Below are positions 60,890 to 64,000 of a stretch of 64,000 nucleotides of DNA, piece by piece. The notes under the pieces are model-generated. The model made no database searches, was not told the origin of the DNA, and saw only the letters and a list, made by a program, of their open reading frames with translations. The stretch's first letter is position 1; each line of letters starts with the position of its first letter. The stretch comes from Odobenus rosmarus divergens. Taxonomy: Eukaryota; Chordata; Mammalia; Carnivora; Odobenidae. The DNA is taken from NCBI RefSeq assembly GCF_000321225.1, contig NW_004450277.1, positions 2,844,234 through 2,908,233 on the forward strand, written 5' to 3'. The position numbers and the translations under genes are program-made.

Positions 60890-61065
60890 CTATGTGCCAG
60901 TCCCCTCCACCTACATCAACATAACCCCCAGATATCCCACGCTTCATCCCATTTTCATACAACAGCAAACTGAGGCACAGCAAGGTGAATTCAGCTGCCC
61001 AAGCTCATATTGCTCAGTAGGTGGCAGAACCAGGATTTGAAGCCTGTTCTGGACTCCAAAATCCA
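60890..61065 (+). repeat. MIR
   Basis: tgactatgtgccagtcccct, then caacagcaaactgaggcaca and a gcagaaccaggatttgaagc tail. A second sense MIR is at 61140-61340, and a third fragment at 61385-61475. Confidence 0.75.
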
Positions 61066-62352
61066 TGCTCAGTGTCCTCTCTCCAAAGGCTATTAGAATA
61101 TGGCATCTGATGAACACACCACAATCGCAACAGGTAACAATAGCATGACGAGCTGCCGGGCTCTGTCCTAAGCACTTTACACGACTGAATTCATCTAATC
61201 CCCACAACAACCTTATGGAGGAGGCATGCTTATTCTTATTTTACAAGTATGAAAACAGAGAGATGAAGAAACTTGTCTCAGGCCACACAGCCTACAAGTG
61301 GTGGAGCTGGGATTCTGGTTCCAAAATCTATGTTCTTACTTGCTACACATGCCCAAGAAAAGGCGAATGTCACCTCACCTTAAAGGAGCTCAGGGAGGTT
61401 TAAGTAAACTTCCCAAGGTCATGCAGCAAGTTGCGGCAGAGCTCGAATACAAACTCAGAGACCCCGACTCCTAAGATGATCCTGTTCCCGTTCCTCCAAG
61501 CTGGGAGTTAAGGAACTCCATCCTCTCTACCTGTCTGCACCTTTTCTGCTTTAACTCCATTCAGACTTCTAATCAGTCCAGAGCAAGTGTGAGACTGACC
61601 ATTAGCGCCCCCGACCCTCCCACTGTCCACATTGATGGCCACACCACCATGGTCACCCAGTCGGGCTTGCTGGTGCTGCTGGGGCCCAGCAACACCTCCT
61701 CTGTCTCAGTTTCCTGGGTGAGTAAGCCTTGAAATTCTTTGTTCCTCAGGGGGCCTGGATCCACTTGGGGGCCCCTCCAGGACCGGCTGACTGAGGCAGC
61801 GGTAGACCTCAGTGCCAAACCTCACTGTCAAGCTTCTGCTAATGTTCGATCGGTCCACACACAAAGAGCTGCACCTGTTGTCAACACATTAAAATGCTTG
61901 AGCACCAGCTCCCCTGAGCGCAGCTTCCAGCGCTCCCCAAGGACCTCCTCAACAACTGAAGGGTTTGCCTCCAACACCCTCTGCTCAGTGCCTTGCAGAT
62001 AGTTGTCAAGTCTTCTGTCTTCCCTGGACATGGTTGCATCAGAAGCCCTTGTCCACAAAGCCAGGAGAAAGATCAGAGAAACAGTTCATGAGGGGCTCAG
62101 CATGTCTGTGTTCTCTACTCTATTTCTAGGGAAATACAGCTTCCCCCAAACTCTCCCCTTCTCTATTCTGAGCCCCCTTGGAACTCCTATTTCGCATTCC
62201 ACAGACCTTAAAGTTGGGAAAGTATCTCAGATAAGGGGGACTAGATGGTTGCTCCACCAGAGGTGAGCCCAGCAGCATCTGATGCACACACAGGACCTTG
62301 GGGTCTGCCACAGGAGTTGGCATGAGTCTGTGGTCAAGAAACTGGTCATCTC

Positions 62353-62560
62353 GGGGCGCCTGGGTGGCTCAGTTGGTTAAGCGACTGCCTTCGGCTCAGG
62401 TCATGATCCTGGAGTCCCGGGATCGAGTCCCACATCGGGCCCCCTGCTCGGCAGGGAGTCTGCTTCTCCCTCTGACCCTCTTCCCTCTCGTGCTTTCTAT
62501 CTCTCGTTCTCTCTCTCTCTCAAATAAATAAATAAAATCTTTAAAAAAAAAAAAAAAAGA
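62353..62560 (+). mobile_element. SINEC (tccctctgaccctct subtype), + orientation
   Basis: Starts GGGGCGCCTGGGTGGCTCAG and ends AAATCTTTAAAA. A perfect 17-bp target-site duplication (aagaaactggtcatctc) is at 62336-62352 and 62561-62577. The same target word also flanks the next SINE. Confidence 0.95.
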
Positions 62561-62578
62561 AAGAAACTGGTCATCTCT

Positions 62579-62698
62579 GGGGCACCTGGCTGGCTCAGTC
62601 AGAACAGCATGAGACTCTTGATCTCCGGGTTGTGAGTTCAAGCCCTATATTGGTGTAGAGATGACTTAAATAAATAAATAAAAACTTCAAAAAAAAAA
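62579..62698 (+). mobile_element. short older SINEC, + orientation
   Basis: Starts GGGGCACCTGGCTGGCTCAG, has a short body (agactcttgatctccgggtt, gtagagatgacttaaataaa) and a poly(A) tail. It is flanked by aagaaactggtcatctctg and agaaattggtcatctctg. Confidence 0.9.
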
Positions 62699-63639
62699 AG
62701 AAATTGGTCATCTCTGACTGGTAGTGAAAGGTCCTATTTCTGGTCTATAAGGTGACTGTGTGAATCACAGAGGCCCATAGACAACCCCCTCAAAACCAAG
62801 GCGTCATCTGGCTTCCAGCAACAGTGATTCTATGGCCAAGTGCCTCATTGCCAAAGGTTTCCATTCCACTGGGCTGAGCCTCGTACCCAGCCCCAGCCTG
62901 CCCTGGCTTCTGGGAGTACCCAGCATCGCCAGTGCCTTCTCCCACGGCAACCCACACGGGCATGGTCTGAACACACATGACCAGCAGTTGGGTGGGGGGA
63001 GGACCGCGTGAGAGGGGCCAGCCCTCTCACAAGCATTCATGGGAGTCAGGGTGAAGGGAATCCCTCTTGTGGAACATAAACTCCTCTCCTGTTCTGGTCT
63101 AATTTCAACTCCCATAGAATCTCCTTTCGAAGGCTGTGTTTTCCTCAAGAAATCAGGAGTTAAAACTCCAGTTCATTCCAAACAGGTAATGTTGTTTTGG
63201 TTTTGGATGTTCGGAAGAAATAAGAGGACTGACTGAGCGATGGGGGTGTGGGGGGAGTGTGGTCAGGGGTGCGTTCCCTGCCCACTGTCAGCGCCTGGAG
63301 CAGTGTGTATGAGGAAGGAGGAGGGGGTGCTGTGACGGAGGCTCTCTGAGCTCTGCACCCCCAAGCAACTGCCGTGACCTGAAAGGGGGATCTCTTTTCT
63401 CTAGCGGTACCACAGTCACCCTGGGCTCTTACCCGGCTGGCCTTGCAAAGCAGGTGAGTCTCTCCTTACCTCTGGCTTCTCCATGGTCCTGAAGGAACCA
63501 TCAGCAGGCCCGGAAAAAGGCCCCGAGTCGCTGATGTAGGCAGCTGAAAGTCTCACTCACTTTCTATCACTGATCTCATCTTGCCCTGGTGTCCCCACAC
63601 CCCATGGGTTCAGGGTGGCCCCTAGAACTTAAACTTGTC

Positions 63640-64000
63640 CACTTCACTCTTTCATACACTTAACAAATACCTACTGAGCGCCTACTATGTGCCCAGCCTT
63701 GTCTTGGGTATTTGGGATATGCCAGTGAACAAAACAAAGGACCCTCGTGGAACCCACACTCTAGCAGGGTGAGGGCAGGTAATGAACAATAAGCCCAGTA
63801 AGGTAAACCACACAGTATGGAAGCAGGGGGTGATGCTATGAACAAGCAGAAGGGGGGATGGAGGGATCGGGACCGTGGGTGAGGGTAATACTAAAAAGGA
63901 AGGTGGAGGAAGGCCTCACTGAGAAGGTAAGTGTTTGAACAAAGACTGGAGGGGGTGACGGAGAGAGCTGTGGGGGCATGGGGAAGAGAGGACCCAAGAC
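63640..64000 (+). repeat. ancient interspersed repeat, to window end
   Basis: acctactgagcgcctactat, then aggaaggcctcactgagaag. It belongs to the same old family as 24710-25130 and follows the last visible exon of the third BPIFB gene. Confidence 0.55.

Larger units (their letters stand above)
52192..63453 (+). pseudogene. BPIFB5/BPIFB9-like BPI-fold gene, decayed, runs off the right edge
   Basis: Twelve exons are recognisable: 52192-52300 (signal peptide MLLVWGSLLCWGLLPQAQG), 53609-53825, 54926-55030, 56028-56157, 57347-57431 (85 nt as in BPIFA1), 57529-57592 (64 nt), 57998-58111, 58953-59135, 60506-60559 (54 nt as in BPIFB1), 61565-61717, 63118-63185 (68 nt as in BPIFB1) and 63405-63453. 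The fold's cysteines survive (FEECHTPPG, IVCPLATT). The damage is as follows. Exon 56028-56157 is 130 nt, one more than a multiple of three, and its Cys motif is out of frame with its start; this gives a TGA at 57401-57403 after about 205 residues. The donor at 57593 is GTACAT and the next exon's phase does not match. The donor at 59136 is GTGCTG. The donor at 60560 is AT, not GT. Position after BPIFB1 suggests BPIFB5 or BPIFB9 (vomeromodulin); I cannot tell which. Reading errors could explain one lesion, not all. Confidence 0.8.

Overview
This is mammalian nuclear DNA, almost certainly from a carnivoran. About twenty copies of the carnivore tRNA-Lys-derived SINE (SINEC) are scattered through it, many with A-rich tails and visible target-site duplications. 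The body is the form common in bears, seals and mustelids. I see no copy of the dog-specific SINEC_Cf type, so a non-canid caniform is my best guess (inference). There are no bacterial, phage or CRISPR features. Coding sequence is split into short exons with GT/AG borders, so long open frames in the window are mostly meaningless.

The window covers the distal end of the BPI-fold (PLUNC) gene cluster; all three genes are on the + strand. (1) About 190-7025: BPIFA1 (SPLUNC1), apparently intact, seven coding exons (1764-6305) giving 255 residues, with a 3' UTR intron and a polyadenylation signal at 7001. (2) About 28.0-48.5 kb: BPIFB1 (LPLUNC1), apparently intact, fifteen coding exons (30679-48370) giving 475 residues. 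Its C-terminus is shorter than the human protein as I remember it, because a Trp-type codon position is TAG. (3) From 50.8 kb past the right edge: a third BPIFB gene in the BPIFB5/BPIFB9 position. Its promoter TATA box and twelve recognisable exons are present, but it carries a frameshift, a lost splice donor (AT for GT), degenerate donors and a phase clash. I call it a unitary pseudogene.

BPIFA1 and BPIFB1 encode secreted proteins of airway and oral mucosa with a BPI/LBP lipid-binding fold. The paralogues share an exon-length signature (108, 150, 82-85, 64 nt), which I used to fix borders and to recognise the damage in the third gene.

The 21 kb between BPIFA1 and BPIFB1 and the introns hold interspersed repeats: SINEC, MIR, L2, L1 3' ends, MER5A, MER20, an old palindromic DNA transposon split by a SINE, and a ~540-bp segment present twice (15.8 and 18.1 kb). 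I found no previously undescribed system. The most informative observations are the decay of the third BPIFB gene and the BPIFB1 C-terminal stop.
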